Shown here piece after piece: positions 25,301-38,010 of a stretch of DNA of 64,000 bases; the first letter of the stretch is position 1; each line of letters begins with the position of its first letter. This stretch comes from Phascolomyces articulosus (Eukaryota; Mucoromycota; Mucoromycetes; Mucorales; Lichtheimiaceae). The translations under genes were made by a program, and so were the position numbers. Location: NCBI GenBank assembly GCA_025677815.1, contig JAIXMP010000006.1:496001-560000 (forward strand), written 5' to 3'. Under the pieces are notes generated by a model, which was not told the origin of the DNA, made no database searches, and saw only the letters and a program-made list of their open reading frames with translations.

Positions 25301-26742
25301 TGGATGTGTTCCATTCCTTGTTATTGGGGCAGCTTATGAATCCAAGGTTGAAATGAATTTTGAAGATGATACCAAAAAAGCAAGTATTCAAACTGGTGAA
25401 GTAGCTGGCGAAGCCATTAAAACCATTCGTACTGTAGCTTCTTTGACAAAACAAGATTATTTCGAAAAGACCTACGATAAGGCTGGATTACGACCCCACA
25501 AATTGGCCCAACGTAAAGCGTATATGGGATCCATTGGTTTTGCTCTTAGTCAAGGCATGATCATGTACGTCTACGCAGTTGCATTTTACTCCAGTATTCG
25601 TTTGATGGGTATTGGCAAAATTAATCTCGAACAAATGATGGTGACTTTGATGGCTATGATGATTACTGCTTTTGGTATTGGCCGAGGTTCTGCTCTTGCG
25701 TCTGGTATTGCCAAGGCCAAATATGCTGCACTTTCCGCATTTGAAGTCTTGGAACGACAACCTTCCATTGATCCCGATCTTGAAGGCATTGAGCCCACCT
25801 CTGTTCAAGGTGATGTTAATTGCGAAAAAGTTTCTTTCCGATATCCTGCGCGACCGGATGTTCCCATCTTTAGCGGTGATTTTGATTTTACGGGTTTGGC
25901 TGGAAAGACCATTGCATTGGTAGGCGCTTCAGGCTGTGGTAAATCAACCACCATCGCCCTTTTGGAACGATGGTATGATGTTCTTGGTGGTTTTGCCCGA
26001 TTGGATGAACAAAACGTACAAAATTATTCCCTTGGAAACTTGAGAAGTCACATGAGTCTTGTGAGCCAAGAACCTGTCTTGTTTGATTTGTCCATTGAAG
26101 AGAATATCCGGTTTGGTGTACCAGATAGTACCAAGATCACAGAGGATGATATTATTAAGGCATGTAATGCTGCGAATATTCATCGGTTTGTTTCCAGTCT
26201 TCCAAAAGGTTATGATACTCGTGTGGGTGATAAAGGATCTCAACTCTCGGGTGGTCAAAAGCAGCGTATTGCTATTGCGCGTGCATTGCTTCGAAATCCT
26301 CGTGTATTGTTATTGGTAAGTTTTTTTTTCAATGTGGATAACATGTCAAAATAAAATGTGATAGAAATAATGACGTGGCATGATAATTAATACGTATTGT
26401 TGATTTATTATAGGATGAAGCAACAAGTGCTTTGGATTCTGAATCTGAAAAACTTGTTCAAGCAGCCATTGATAATGTCATTCAATCCGGTGGTAGAACA
26501 ACTATCACTATAGCTCATCGTCTTTCTACAATTCAGGTAACTTTAAATTCCAATAACTGTGGTTCTACCAATAGTATTTTGTTAGTTACTTACTCCTTTT
26601 TATTTCATTTTTCTAGAATGCCGATTTAATTTGTGTCATTGACCAAGGACGTGTTGTTGAGCAAGGAACTCATTGGGAATTACTTAAACTTGATGGTTTA
26701 TACAATACCCTTGTTCGTGAACAATCCTTGAATGTCAACTGA
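22307..26742 (+). CDS. Full-length ABCB (P-glycoprotein/MDR-type) transporter
   Basis: Seven exons: 22307-22612, 22701-22926, 23007-24193, 24282-25167, 25252-26315, 26414-26536 and 26617-26742, giving 1305 residues, normal for a full ABCB exporter. The charged N-terminus has a striking Lys/Glu-rich run (residues about 45-65). TM domain 1 is followed by NBD1 with Walker [10 protein letters not shown] (near 442), signature LSGGQKQR (near 546) and Walker B ILLLDE. A charged linker leads to TM domain 2 and NBD2 with Walker [10 protein letters not shown] (near 1092), LSGGQKQR (near 1199) and VLLLDE. Both sites look catalytically complete. It should export amphipathic substrates, perhaps drugs or peptide signals. 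Introns interrupt both Walker B/D-loop junctions at the same place ([11 protein letters not shown] and [11 protein letters not shown], one codon apart), a trace of internal duplication. Confidence 0.95.
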
Positions 26743-27880
26743 TCAATTCTTCTTTATAAATACTAAATAATAAGACCAACACTATATAGTACCATAGTGT
26801 TATATAAATAATAATATATGTAGTTGTAGTTTTGTATGCTCTTTTTTTTTGCTTATGATTTTTCTCTATATACAAATGTATAAAAAAAATCCTTATCTTT
26901 TATTAATTAATTTATATATACTTACCAAAAAATACATCTTTAATTTTTATCCAATAATAGTGTGAGTACCAGTCTGCATCATGTTTCTTTTCCTTTACTC
27001 TCTACAACATTATTCTTTTTAATCGGTCCTAAAGATCGCAGACATTGAGTGCTTCGAGTCTCTCTATTTGGCGTTGTTTATATGGGACCTTCCATTGTTG
27101 AGGTGCTAATGCACAATGGACGCTTTACTGGAGAAGCGTTAAATCACTCGGACGAGAGGCCCCCAGTCGGCTTTGTAGGCTCGACACTTTGTTTAGTTTG
27201 AATGTTGTCAATCACACGCCTGTCAGTTGGGAAGCAAACACTCGGTATCCTAGCTGATAGACGTTATAACATTCAGCAGCACCCTTTAGGCATCGTATGT
27301 ATAGGAGCCTATCATTGGACTTTGTTCTTTGGTTGACTCCGTTATTTTGGGCATTATATGGGACTTTTCCAGGTTGCGCGAAGAACGATTGACCACCCAG
27401 TTTCCTTGTGTTGTGGATAAGGTTGCGGGTTTTGATGGTTTCAACCAGCACAGGACAGTTATGACGTTGAAATGAAAAAGCTAATAATGTTGCCCAGTGA
27501 GAAAACTGAGTGTTAAAAAGAGAATTCCTTCAGGTCATTCCTCTCCACTCTTTTCATGCAACATTGGATACGTATTAGATGCATAGTTCTGATGAATTTA
27601 GTATAGGAATCAAAAAATTACTGTAAAAATAGAAGTATTCATCTCTTTTGGTTGATATACTTATCCATGATGACGACGATCATTTGATATATAATACTCT
27701 TGCTTCCTGTATATCCATGAGTCAATGCTATGGAAAATGTCAACAACAAAGTTTCATTATAAAACCATGGAAGTTGGCTACAACGTAGTATGCATCATCT
27801 TACCTGCCATGGATATATCTCATAACATGTATCAAATCATTCAATCAAGATAACAATGAATATAATAACTGGGCCAAATT
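26743..27880. other. Spacer with a GC-richer segment of unknown origin
   Basis: The stretch at about 27020-27480 is clearly less AT-rich than its surroundings and has a 79-codon minus-strand frame (27212-27451) that I do not recognise. It contains two similar ...CCCATATAA... motifs on the minus strand about 270 nt apart. It is probably a mobile-element remnant. No RNA gene could be identified in it. Confidence 0.3.
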
Positions 27881-29848
27881 TTATTTTCCGATACAAAATT
27901 GACTAAATAATACATCCAAAACATCTTCTACATCGACTCGTCCCGTAATTCTGCCAAGCGCATTTGCTGCATACCGCAATTCTTCTGCACCTAACACAAC
28001 TTCATCCTGAGGTAAAGCCAAATAATTTTCTAATCCAACTAAACAATCTTGCAAATGTTGTCGGTGACGTGCTTGAGTAATTAAGGCTGGACTTGCTAAG
28101 GCATCATCAAAGGTGGATTTCAATACATCAATCATATCATTTAAAAATCGATCCACGCCTTGCCCTGTCTTGCAACTCAACGTCCAGATCTTTTGGACGC
28201 CTTTTTTCTGTAATTGATCCAGGATGGATTTTTCAAGAAGAGTGGTAGTGTTATTGCTGCAGTTAGGAGTGGTAACAAGATCTTGTTTAGTCAATATCAC
28301 AAATGTATCGGGATCCAACACTTGTTGAACAATAGGGTCAATTTCATTTTGTGTTAATGGTAATAAACATATTTTGATATCGGCTAGATCCATTCTGTTG
28401 AAAAAAAAAATAGGGTTGGATAGGATCAGTATGTATACTTTTTGTAATGATAGAACTACGATTTTTTTTTTTTTTTTTACCGCGACATGGCTCGTTTAAC
28501 ACCTTCCATTTCAATATTATCATTTGATTTTCGTAAACCAGCTGTATCACTAATAACAACAGGGTATCCTCCCAAATTTAATGTTACTTCTACAATATCG
28601 CGTGTCGTTCCAGGTGTATCAGATACAATGGCAGCTTCTCTTTTGGCTATAAATTTTCATGATAAATATTTGTTATTTGTAAACAATAAAAAAAAAAAAA
28701 AAAAACTCTTATATCCAGCCTAATTCTCATTCTTGAAAAAAGAAGACCGTATTCATGTAATTTTTTTAGTTACCTAATAAATTTAGTAATGTACTTTTTC
28801 CTGCATTGGGTGGACCAACAATGGCTACACGTACACCACTTCTAACTATTTCTCCAACCCGACTATCATTCAAATGATATTGTATTGCGTCCCTTAATTC
28901 AATCACATTATCTAATACTATATATATCCAATGAATATCCATCAGAAAGAGTTATTTATTTATTCTTTTTAAGAAGTTCATCTTTTACTTTTCACACTAC
29001 ATAGACACCCATCCACGCAAAACAAAAACCCAACGTTCTATTGCAATATAGATTACCTTGATCTAATACACCATCCTCAATATGTTCATCTTCTCCAAAA
29101 TCAATAACAGCTTCCGTTACCGCCATACATTGGATAATCTTATTTCTCCATTCTTCATAAGGTTTCCTTAATCCACCTTCGGCTTGTCGTAATGCTAATT
29201 GTCGTTGAGCTTCTGTTTCTGCATTTAATAAATCCGCCAACCCTTCAATTTCTGTCAAATCCAATTTATCATTATCAAAGGCCCGCTTGGAAAATTCGCC
29301 TTGTTCAGCTAATCGAAATTGATCCAAGGATCCTAATGCTTCCAAGACACTTTTTACAACAGCATTACCACCATGAACATGAAACTCAACTGAATCTTCA
29401 CCTGTGAAACTATTGGGTCCTGAATTTATTTATTATTATTTTTTTTGGGAGGGAGAAGGAAAGGAAAGAGAGATGGATGGTAAATTCATAATATGTTCAT
29501 GCGCTTTTTTCCCCATACTAAGGATGTGGATGTAGGTTATCTGAGGAATATAATCCCTCTTTTTGTTGTTGTTTAAAAACTAGACTTACCAGGAAACCAA
29601 AAAACAAGGCCACGATCTAATAACATATTCGTTACTGGATGTCTTATTCGACGAAAATACGCTTGACGTGGTTCCAGTGGTGTTGTGCCTCGAACGGTTT
29701 CCGTCAAGGCTTTTTTCGCTTGTGGTCCTGATACACGAATAACAGCCACACCTGCTTTTCCTGGTGCACTTGAAAGTGCATAAATCGTACTGTATGATCG
29801 TACCCATGTTCGTTTTGCTATCTTGGTTATGAATGAGGATCTTTGCAT
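27881..29848 (-). CDS. MSS1: tRNA modification GTPase, mitochondrial (Mss1/TrmE/GTPBP3)
   Basis: Five exons on the minus strand: 29848-29590, 29419-29057, 28917-28774, 28646-28481 and 28394-27881, encoding 481 residues. With Mto1/GidA it modifies the wobble uridine of certain mitochondrial tRNAs. Residues 1-22 are basic and Ser/Arg-rich (mitochondrial presequence). The TrmE N-terminal formyl-THF-binding domain follows ([34 protein letters not shown]), then a helical domain holding an inserted G domain with G1 [10 protein letters not shown]3 DTAGL and a G4-like TKQD. The C-terminus FCIGK matches the invariant CxGK. An upstream in-frame ATG at 29908 would add 20 hydrophobic residues before the presequence and is less likely. 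It is head to head with the EngB-type gene. Confidence 0.93.
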
Positions 29849-29962
29849 TGTCTCTTTTTGAAATGGCTGTCGCGAAACAAAAAAATAAAATAAATAAATA
29901 CCCAGCATTCTTTTTTTTTTGCGGGATCTTTTTTTATACAGTTCATATTTTATTTATCGATC
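29849..29962. promoter_or_regulatory. Bidirectional promoter between MSS1 and the EngB-type gene
   Basis: Only 114 nt separate the two divergent start codons. The gap is A- or T-rich on each side with a short GC-containing patch in the middle (gcgggatc). Both products are organellar GTPases, so co-regulation is plausible. No specific factor site could be assigned. Confidence 0.5.
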
Positions 29963-31184
<1,222 letters not shown>

Positions 31185-31342
31185 ATAAAAACTAGATATA
31201 TATAAACAATTGATCGAGTGTGGCATAATAATGATAAAGAATGAGGTGGATTGTATATAAAATACGATGGCAATCTGCATTGGAGAGAAAGCATAAAATA
31301 TAGATATATAGAGTGTTCTGGTTTGCGATAAAAAAATATTTT

Positions 31343-31640
31343 TCAGTAATAATGATAGAATTTTAGTTATAAAGGCAGTTATGAAAAGAGAGGTTGGTCA
31401 GTTACGAAGGGATGTGTTTTTCGTTATTGAGCGCAAAAATTTTGGTATGAATGTGAAAATAATTTTCAGAACGGACCATTACTATTATCATATAGAAATG
31501 AAATGTATTTGGTACCACTGGTTTTCAAATATACAAATCCTAATAACCATTTTGTTTGTCATCAAGTGAAAATATTTTTTGTCAGCAAGACGACAAGTTG
31601 TTTAAATTTAAAGTATGAGTCACTCAAATCCAGTATAAAG
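31343..31640 (+). repeat. Left arm of inverted repeat bracketing HET gene 1
   Basis: Matches, in reverse complement, 35722-36050 at roughly 80 percent by eye. Shared blocks include ttttagttataaaggcagtt, gagcgcaaaaatttt and gaaaatattttttgtcagca. Both outer ends begin near CAGTA. The left arm carries an extra ~23 nt internal repeat (cagttatgaa/cagttacgaa). No clean target-site duplication was seen. Confidence 0.7.
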
Positions 31641-32059
31641 TTATTTCAAAACTTGTCAACACTTTATTATTATTGTATGGTCCATAAAAAAAGTTTATCC
31701 TTATTTGGATAAACCGGTCAACATCACCACATCAAACGTTTCTAATAATAGCGTATAGTTACTTAGAAAGAAAATGCGCCACCGGGTAAAAACCAGTGTC
31801 TACCTCAAAACCTAAGCTTATAGATATTTTTTATAAAGAGAAGACAAATATATATGCGTAGTAAGTCACCACTTATTCTAGTCTCTAGACGAGATAAAAA
31901 CTTTGGACTTGAGACGTAATATCGATTTTCTGAAGAAAAACGTGTCGATGAACAATGATTAATAGCAACAACAATGCGGCTCTACTGCCGGATGTAATGG
32001 TCAGTTATAATTAATAACATTTAATATATTCTAAAGGAGTAGCATGTGTGATAATGGTG

Positions 32060-35000
32060 TCCTCCCTTTTTTACTCGAGAAAGATATTGCGGCAAAGTTG
32101 ATTATATAAGAACTACCAGAAAAATAGATTTGTTGTCATGTAGTAGTAAAACTTATATATTTATCTACTGGCACTGTGGGCGACACGTATTCCTTAAGTA
32201 TCAATGTATCGTTTTTTTATACATATTACGTCATAATAATACAAACGTCTCTTTTCATTTTGCTTTCTAATAGCTGAATGAACACATTCATTGTTTGTAT
32301 CTAAGTCTAACATAGAATAACAAAGAGTCTTACAACAAAGACCATATTCTCATTATGCTCTTTATTGAACCGGTTTCGTTATTGGGCTTGAAAAATGGAC
32401 AGAATTATAATGATTCATTTTCAATGTTTTGACAACACTGCATTTAAAAAGTATAAAAAGCCTAGAGTAGGTTACCCATTAATAACAATATATTTTGTCT
32501 GTTGCATAACTACTGCTGCTCCAAATGCTTTCCAATTTATTGATCCTTCGCTTTTTCCATTATTCAAGTTGAGAAAATAATAATACAAATACCCAGCACA
32601 AGATGTTGTCTTCATATTAACGTTCACAGAAGTTTACTAAGTGAATTATGGTATGAACTCTTAAGTATCAAATCTAGAGTGTTTGTTTTCTTTTGGGAGG
32701 TTTTAGAGTTTGAGTTTAGAATATTATTGTTTTGTGTAATGGCGTTTCTGTATTGCACAAAGACGTGCAGGTAAACATAGGCTTTTCCTTTCTTTTGTTC
32801 TAACAACCTTTTACGTTCTTACCATATTGCTTCCTAGTCGTTCAGCAGCAGCAAATCAAACATTCAACGGCATGATCAAAGGAACTCATATTATCAAAGT
32901 CGATTTGACGAAAAAAAGTAAAGAACAGTAAATGCTCTTTTCCTTACTTAATCGTCTGCATATAAACAAATATTACTCATTATTTTTTATTTATAAGAGT
33001 GCTCTTTCGAGTTTTGGCGGAGCTACTCGTAACATGTCACACTAGTTTAGTAAGAAAAAAGGTATATTTATAAGCCTTGCGTACTTGTTTTTTCTTTATT
33101 TTTCATTTTCTATTTACCACTTCCATCACCACCCTTCATTTGATAGAAAATCCTTAAAGAACGCGTATTTACTACTACTAGAGCCCATCACCGCTGTATA
33201 CTCTCTTGCAATTTTTCCAATACTAACATTCGTTTCTTCTTTAACTGCGAGTAAACACCTTTCTTTTTTATTTCTATTATCTACGATTATATTGAAACTA
33301 ACTTGTCAAATGTATTTTATATATAATCATAGAAAAAATGTATATTACCTACCAGACGACACACCATCCTTTGGATGACGGATACGAATTCGGCACACAT
33401 GTAAAATCACCCATAACAATCCCCAATGATTTGCCCAAACCAGACTTTATGCCTACCAAACTTGTTCGTATTTCTGACATGAAAGTAGTCGATGGATCTC
33501 AAGCCAACGAAAGTTACTGCGCATTATCGTATTCTTGGAATCAATCTGGAGATATGGTACTTGATGAAACCACTGGAAAATACAAACGAATCGATAAAGG
33601 CAAACATAGGATATTTCGATCAGATGATCATTATGAATACGTCAAATTTGAAGGCCTCATTCAGCAAATATGTCAACAATTCAACATCAAATATATATGG
33701 TACGATCAATTATGCATCAATCAAGACAATAAAGAAGAAAAGCACCATGAAATACGCAACATGCATCATATATACGAAAATGCTTATTGCACCGTTGCAC
33801 TTGTACCTGATTCCTCTCATGTAAAATTTTTAGATGTAACAATGCAACAATATTTCACACGTTTATGGACTTTAGAAGAAGCAATAAAATCAAAAAGATT
33901 ATTATTCGTCACAAAAGCAGACCACGGCTGGGGAGACGATAGTATACCCGATGATATACTTCATTTAACAAAATCATCTTCTGAACTAAACGTTTCGAAA
34001 ATTCTATATTATGCACATCAACGAACAAGCACGAAAGACCACGATCGTGTTTTTGCACTCATTCATCTTTTCCCAGAATTTATCGACAAAATCAAAATCG
34101 ATTACGATCAGCCATTTGAAGACTTGATGATTCAATTTTATATTCTTTTAGCAAAAAAAGATATCAGCATTTTATTTTTTAAAACCAATTTTTATTATAA
34201 ATCAACAATCAAAAAGTACAAGTTTTTGCCATCATGGACTGGTGTTAATGGTCAGCACTTTACAGGTAATGTAATAACCCCATTTCAAAATTACGATATA
34301 ATTGGAAACACCATGCATGTTACAACTACTTGCGTTACAAACAACCAATCCATCGACGATGACAATTTAACTATACGAGAAGGAGATATACCAACAATTA
34401 CTGACTATATCAATGATGGTGATAATGAAAACGATTATCGTTTGTGCATACTTGTTCAACTATCTGAAACAAGTGAAGTGAAAAGAATCGAATTGGATCA
34501 CTATACTTCGGGTTATGACTTTGCTAAAAAATTATTTCTGAAAGAAATCTCTAAAAAGCTTCGAAAACTATCAAGATTCATGGAGATAAAAAAGGGAACC
34601 CTGCACTGGTGTAACATAGAAAGTGTTGATTGTCGAATGGGAAGTGTTTATTTTTATCATTTAACAGACAGTTTGGATGACCCTTCTGCACAATATGTCA
34701 TCCTTTCCGAAATTTCGTTTAAATTTGATGATGTACATAATAACTCTTACTACTATCCCGTCATAAAAAAGGAACAAGGAGAAGAATTCTATAAAGCTAT
34801 TGGATGTTGTTTCATAGAAACGAAAAAAGTAGATTTTTTCTCTGAATGTAATTTACCCAAACAAACATTTTTGATTCAATAAAAATGAACAATTTATATA
34901 AATAATAATTTACGTATTAATTAAACTTATGTTCATTTTTAACATGTCACAACTCAAAATATTACAAACAATATACTTTAATTATGTATTCCATTATTAA

Positions 35001-35720
35001 TGAGTGTGATACGTATATTTAGTAAGTAATATTGTTCGTCAATGACTGGAGGGAGCTCTTGATGCACATCCTGATGAATTCAGCAACAACAAATGTTAGG
35101 AAGGGTGAAGGTTTGAGCTAGCATGTAAATGTGTGGTATGATTTTTCTTTGGAACATAGATGGACTGATTCAACAAGCAACGACAAAGAGCCAACTTTTG
35201 CAACACATCTGGCTAACACAATGTTGCAACCAATATCAGGAATTACTTAAGACTTGTTCATCATTGTCACCATTTTAGACGTACTATAATTAAATAGGGA
35301 AGATAATTAAAAATCTAATGGTTACAAATAACATAGTGTTGTTTCTCAATCATGTAACCTAAACAATCCCAGCAGTAGAACACTTAAGTCTTAATCTTTT
35401 AAAAGTGTCACTGCGCACTACTGAGAGCAGTATCAAAAAGGAATTATTATTAGAACGATAAAGACATTTCCTCCTTTTTATCTCACATATTTCCTTCCAA
35501 TAATAACTCACCAATAATAAAAATACGAACATTAATATTCAAGCAACATGGTGTTACTCCAACGGCGGTAATCCTTAATAGTAAGCAGACCGAAATAAGA
35601 AACCAAGCTTTTGAACAATAAAAAAGTTACTTAAAATGTGTCGTTGAAAATGGATCGAATAAAGGATTTCGAATTCTATAGCAACAAACTATAGTAATCC
35701 CCCATACATGCTACCTAGAT
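32060..35720 (+). repeat. Left arm of long inverted repeat (HET copy 1)
   Basis: About 3.7 kb that recurs in inverted orientation at about 55690-59420. The similarity covers the HET coding region and both noncoding flanks. Upstream, for example, the TATA region (gtatatttataagcctt) and the stretch ending caataaagagcat are shared. Downstream, cctcctttttatctcacata and the block ending in ctaccta/gctaccc are shared. This shows duplication of a whole locus, not just gene family membership. Confidence 0.85.
33338..34882 (+). CDS. HET-domain protein, copy 1
   Basis: A single exon of 514 residues. The heterokaryon-incompatibility (HET) domain is clear: CALSYSW at 61-67, IKYIWYDQLCINQD at 118-130 and RLWTLEEA at 175-182, the three classic blocks. 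In Dikarya this domain triggers cell death after non-self recognition or acts in immunity-like responses; in this lineage its role is unknown. The remaining ~300 residues (acidic, Asp/Asn-rich) match no family I recognise. No signal peptide or membrane segment is seen. The start aligns with an internal Met of copy 2. Compared with copy 2 it lacks about 55 residues between the first two HET blocks (after GKHRIFRSDD). A TATA-like motif lies at about 33065. It is the gene content of the left arm. Confidence 0.9.
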   Translation: MYITYQTTHHPLDDGYEFGTHVKSPITIPNDLPKPDFMPTKLVRISDMKVVDGSQANESYCALSYSWNQSGDMVLDETTGKYKRIDKGKHRIFRSDDHYEYVKFEGLIQQICQQFNIKYIWYDQLCINQDNKEEKHHEIRNMHHIYENAYCTVALVPDSSHVKFLDVTMQQYFTRLWTLEEAIKSKRLLFVTKADHGWGDDSIPDDILHLTKSSSELNVSKILYYAHQRTSTKDHDRVFALIHLFPEFIDKIKIDYDQPFEDLMIQFYILLAKKDISILFFKTNFYYKSTIKKYKFLPSWTGVNGQHFTGNVITPFQNYDIIGNTMHVTTTCVTNNQSIDDDNLTIREGDIPTITDYINDGDNENDYRLCILVQLSETSEVKRIELDHYTSGYDFAKKLFLKEISKKLRKLSRFMEIKKGTLHWCNIESVDCRMGSVYFYHLTDSLDDPSAQYVILSEISFKFDDVHNNSYYYPVIKKEQGEEFYKAIGCCFIETKKVDFFSECNLPKQTFLIQ

Positions 35721-36210
35721 GTACTGGATTTGAAATAACTCATATACTTTGAACTTAAACGACCTATCGTCTTGCTGACAAAAAATATTTTCACTTAATG
35801 ACACACAAAATGGTTATTCGGATGTGTATATTTGACTGATCAGAGACTAAATAATCAAAATTTGGTGCAGGTCCGAACCGAAAGACCAGTGTTACAAAAT
35901 ACCTTTCATTTCTATACAATAATGGCCAGTACTGAAAATTATTGTCACATACTAGTACTAAAATTTTTGCGCTCATTAACGAAAACCCATCCCTTCATAA
36001 CTGCCTTTATAACTAAAACTCTATCTTACAAAATACTGTTGATTGAGAATTAAAATATATATATTGGAATGAAAAAAATGTACGTATCAATGCGTTTTTT
36101 TTTAAGTAAAAACATTGAAACAAAGAAAAAGAACCAATGATTCTATAAAAATGTATGAAAAATAGAGGGAAATACTCATATGTAATTGAAAAAAAAGAAG
36201 AAATCATATG

Positions 36211-36246
<36 letters not shown>

Positions 36247-36365
36247 ATAGGGGAGAGTGTCGTCTGAACCGGCAGAAGGAGAAGCTGATGATGATGATGG
36301 TGGTGGTGGTGATGGGATGGATAAATAACCACAGGAGTCGTTGAAGTCGGTGTTGTTTATAATGA
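34883..36365. other. Right flank of HET copy 1, second inverted repeat and AT run
   Basis: Holds the rest of the long inverted-repeat arm (to about 35720), the right arm of the short inverted repeat (35722-36050), and an AT microsatellite at about 36216-36241. No independent gene. Confidence 0.6.
35722..36050 (-). repeat. Right arm of inverted repeat bracketing HET gene 1
   Basis: Reverse complement of the 31343-31640 segment with some indels. It begins exactly where the similarity between the two long HET arms stops, so it belongs to the left locus only. It carries no credible ORF. Confidence 0.7.
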
Positions 36366-38010
36366 TTATGGGGATGAAGCAGGTTGAACCATAGCCACAG
36401 CCGCATCAGCTTCCCCAATATCTTTTATATGCGTTGGCATCACAGGATGATGATAATGGTTAGATTCCATGATATTCTGAATCGATGGTAAACAAATCCC
36501 ACCAGATTGAGATGTTGTACTCATATCATCATCATGTTCTGAGTAACGTCTTTGATCATCCAAAGATGGAGTTGAGTTTCGACGATGGACAGAAAATGAC
36601 GAAGCGCATCGGGTAGAGGGTATGCTGGTTTGAAGAGGAGCTAAAGGAAATGGACTTGGGTTGATAATTTTATCCAACCTTAATCGTCGAGGTGATTTAG
36701 GTGATGATGAAGGAGGGGATAAAGGTTGATAATAATACGAGAAAACATTATTCATAGGATGATTATTCTTTGAATGAGCAGGATGGTGATGATGATAACA
36801 TTGGACTGGAATGGATACCATAGAATGAAGAGGGCGTTGTAGTTGAGAGTTTGGCTGTTGTTGTGTTGGTGGAAGATGAGGTAGTGGTGGCCAATACCAG
36901 CTGACAGACGTTGTATTTGGTGAATGGTAAGGTGATTTTTGCATTTTTTCGGTACCACTGTTTTCATTGCTTGCAGTATCATTATTATCTTGTTGAACAG
37001 TAGTAGACATTTTACGTTTTCGTGATCCAGCCCTAATATGAATATGAATACAATGAATTAATCAAAAGTCGTATGGAGAGGATGACCTACCAATCCAACT
37101 TACGTTTGTACACGATGTTCTTTACGAATACGTAATCGTACACCTTGATCTGAAAAAGTACGTGAAAGAAATGTAGATTCGAGCATACCCGGAAATGCTT
37201 TGGCTGAGTATACAGTAAATGGATTGGAATAAATTGACTTCAAGCTAATTGCGCCTTGACTACATATATATATTTAATACAGGCCATATTTTGATATAAA
37301 AATACTCAAAGATAAAAGATACACACGTTGTAATTTCAAACAAGGTAAATCTTAATCTATATTGACCTTCGACACGAACACATAAGTTTCCAAAAACAAA
37401 AAATCCACCATCTATTATAAAGTATATTAATAGCCTATTTATAAACAGTTCCATTATATTATTAATAAAATAAATGAACGCTTACCGTTATTATCATAAT
37501 CTTTTAATTTATACATGGAGGATACAGTTTGACCCGTCAATCCACCAAAGTAGGTTGAATCACCTTCTTCCGATTCCATGGCACGTACTAAATTTGCCGC
37601 CATGAAAAAATATGGGTTTTGTAGAAAAGCCCTACATAAAATAATAATAATATTAATAAGTCCATAAAAATGATAGGATGATATATATCGACGAGCTGAT
37701 GATAATAATAATTACTGTGTTTCTCGAAGTGTTGCACCTTCCAATTTAATTTGTAAAATAGGTGGTGGATCTATAGGACGTCGATCTCGTTCATTCGTTG
37801 TACTTGAACGAGCTTGAGCAGGTTGTTGTCGCATTGTCAATGAAAATCGACTAATCAATAATAAAAATATATTAGTTGCTTCGATCTCTATAATAGAGGA
37901 TGGTGGTGTAATATCTCAAGAAAAATGTTTCTATACCTTGGCAGTGTTGGTATATGAGAACATGCAGCTATATATTCATATTTATGTAAAGTGGAATATC
38001 TTGATGCCAT
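36366..38010 (-). CDS. Velvet-domain transcription regulator
   Basis: Six exons on the minus strand: 38010-37937, 37850-37716, 37631-37486, 37411-37327, 37259-37104 and 37032-36366, encoding 420 residues. Velvet proteins are fungal DNA-binding regulators of development, sporulation and secondary metabolism. The velvet domain starts almost at residue 20 ([14 protein letters not shown] ... [16 protein letters not shown]), continues through [34 protein letters not shown] and [15 protein letters not shown], and ends at [11 protein letters not shown] basic SRKRK, a likely nuclear signal, begins the last exon. The C-terminal half is disordered and rich in Pro, Ser, His and Gln. The very short N-terminus suggests a VosA/VelB-type rather than a VeA-type member, but I cannot assign the subfamily. 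It diverges from the PKA gene. Confidence 0.9.

Noticed and set aside
27020..27480. GC-richer segment as a structured RNA gene
   Set aside because: I could not find conserved motifs of RNase P, MRP, SRP or snRNAs, nor a stable overall fold by eye.
31381..31569. 62-codon frame in the left short inverted repeat and the 61-codon frame in the right one (35791-35976, minus)
   Set aside because: The two frames correspond in position but do not keep the same protein sequence after small indels, so the similarity is of DNA repeat, not of protein.
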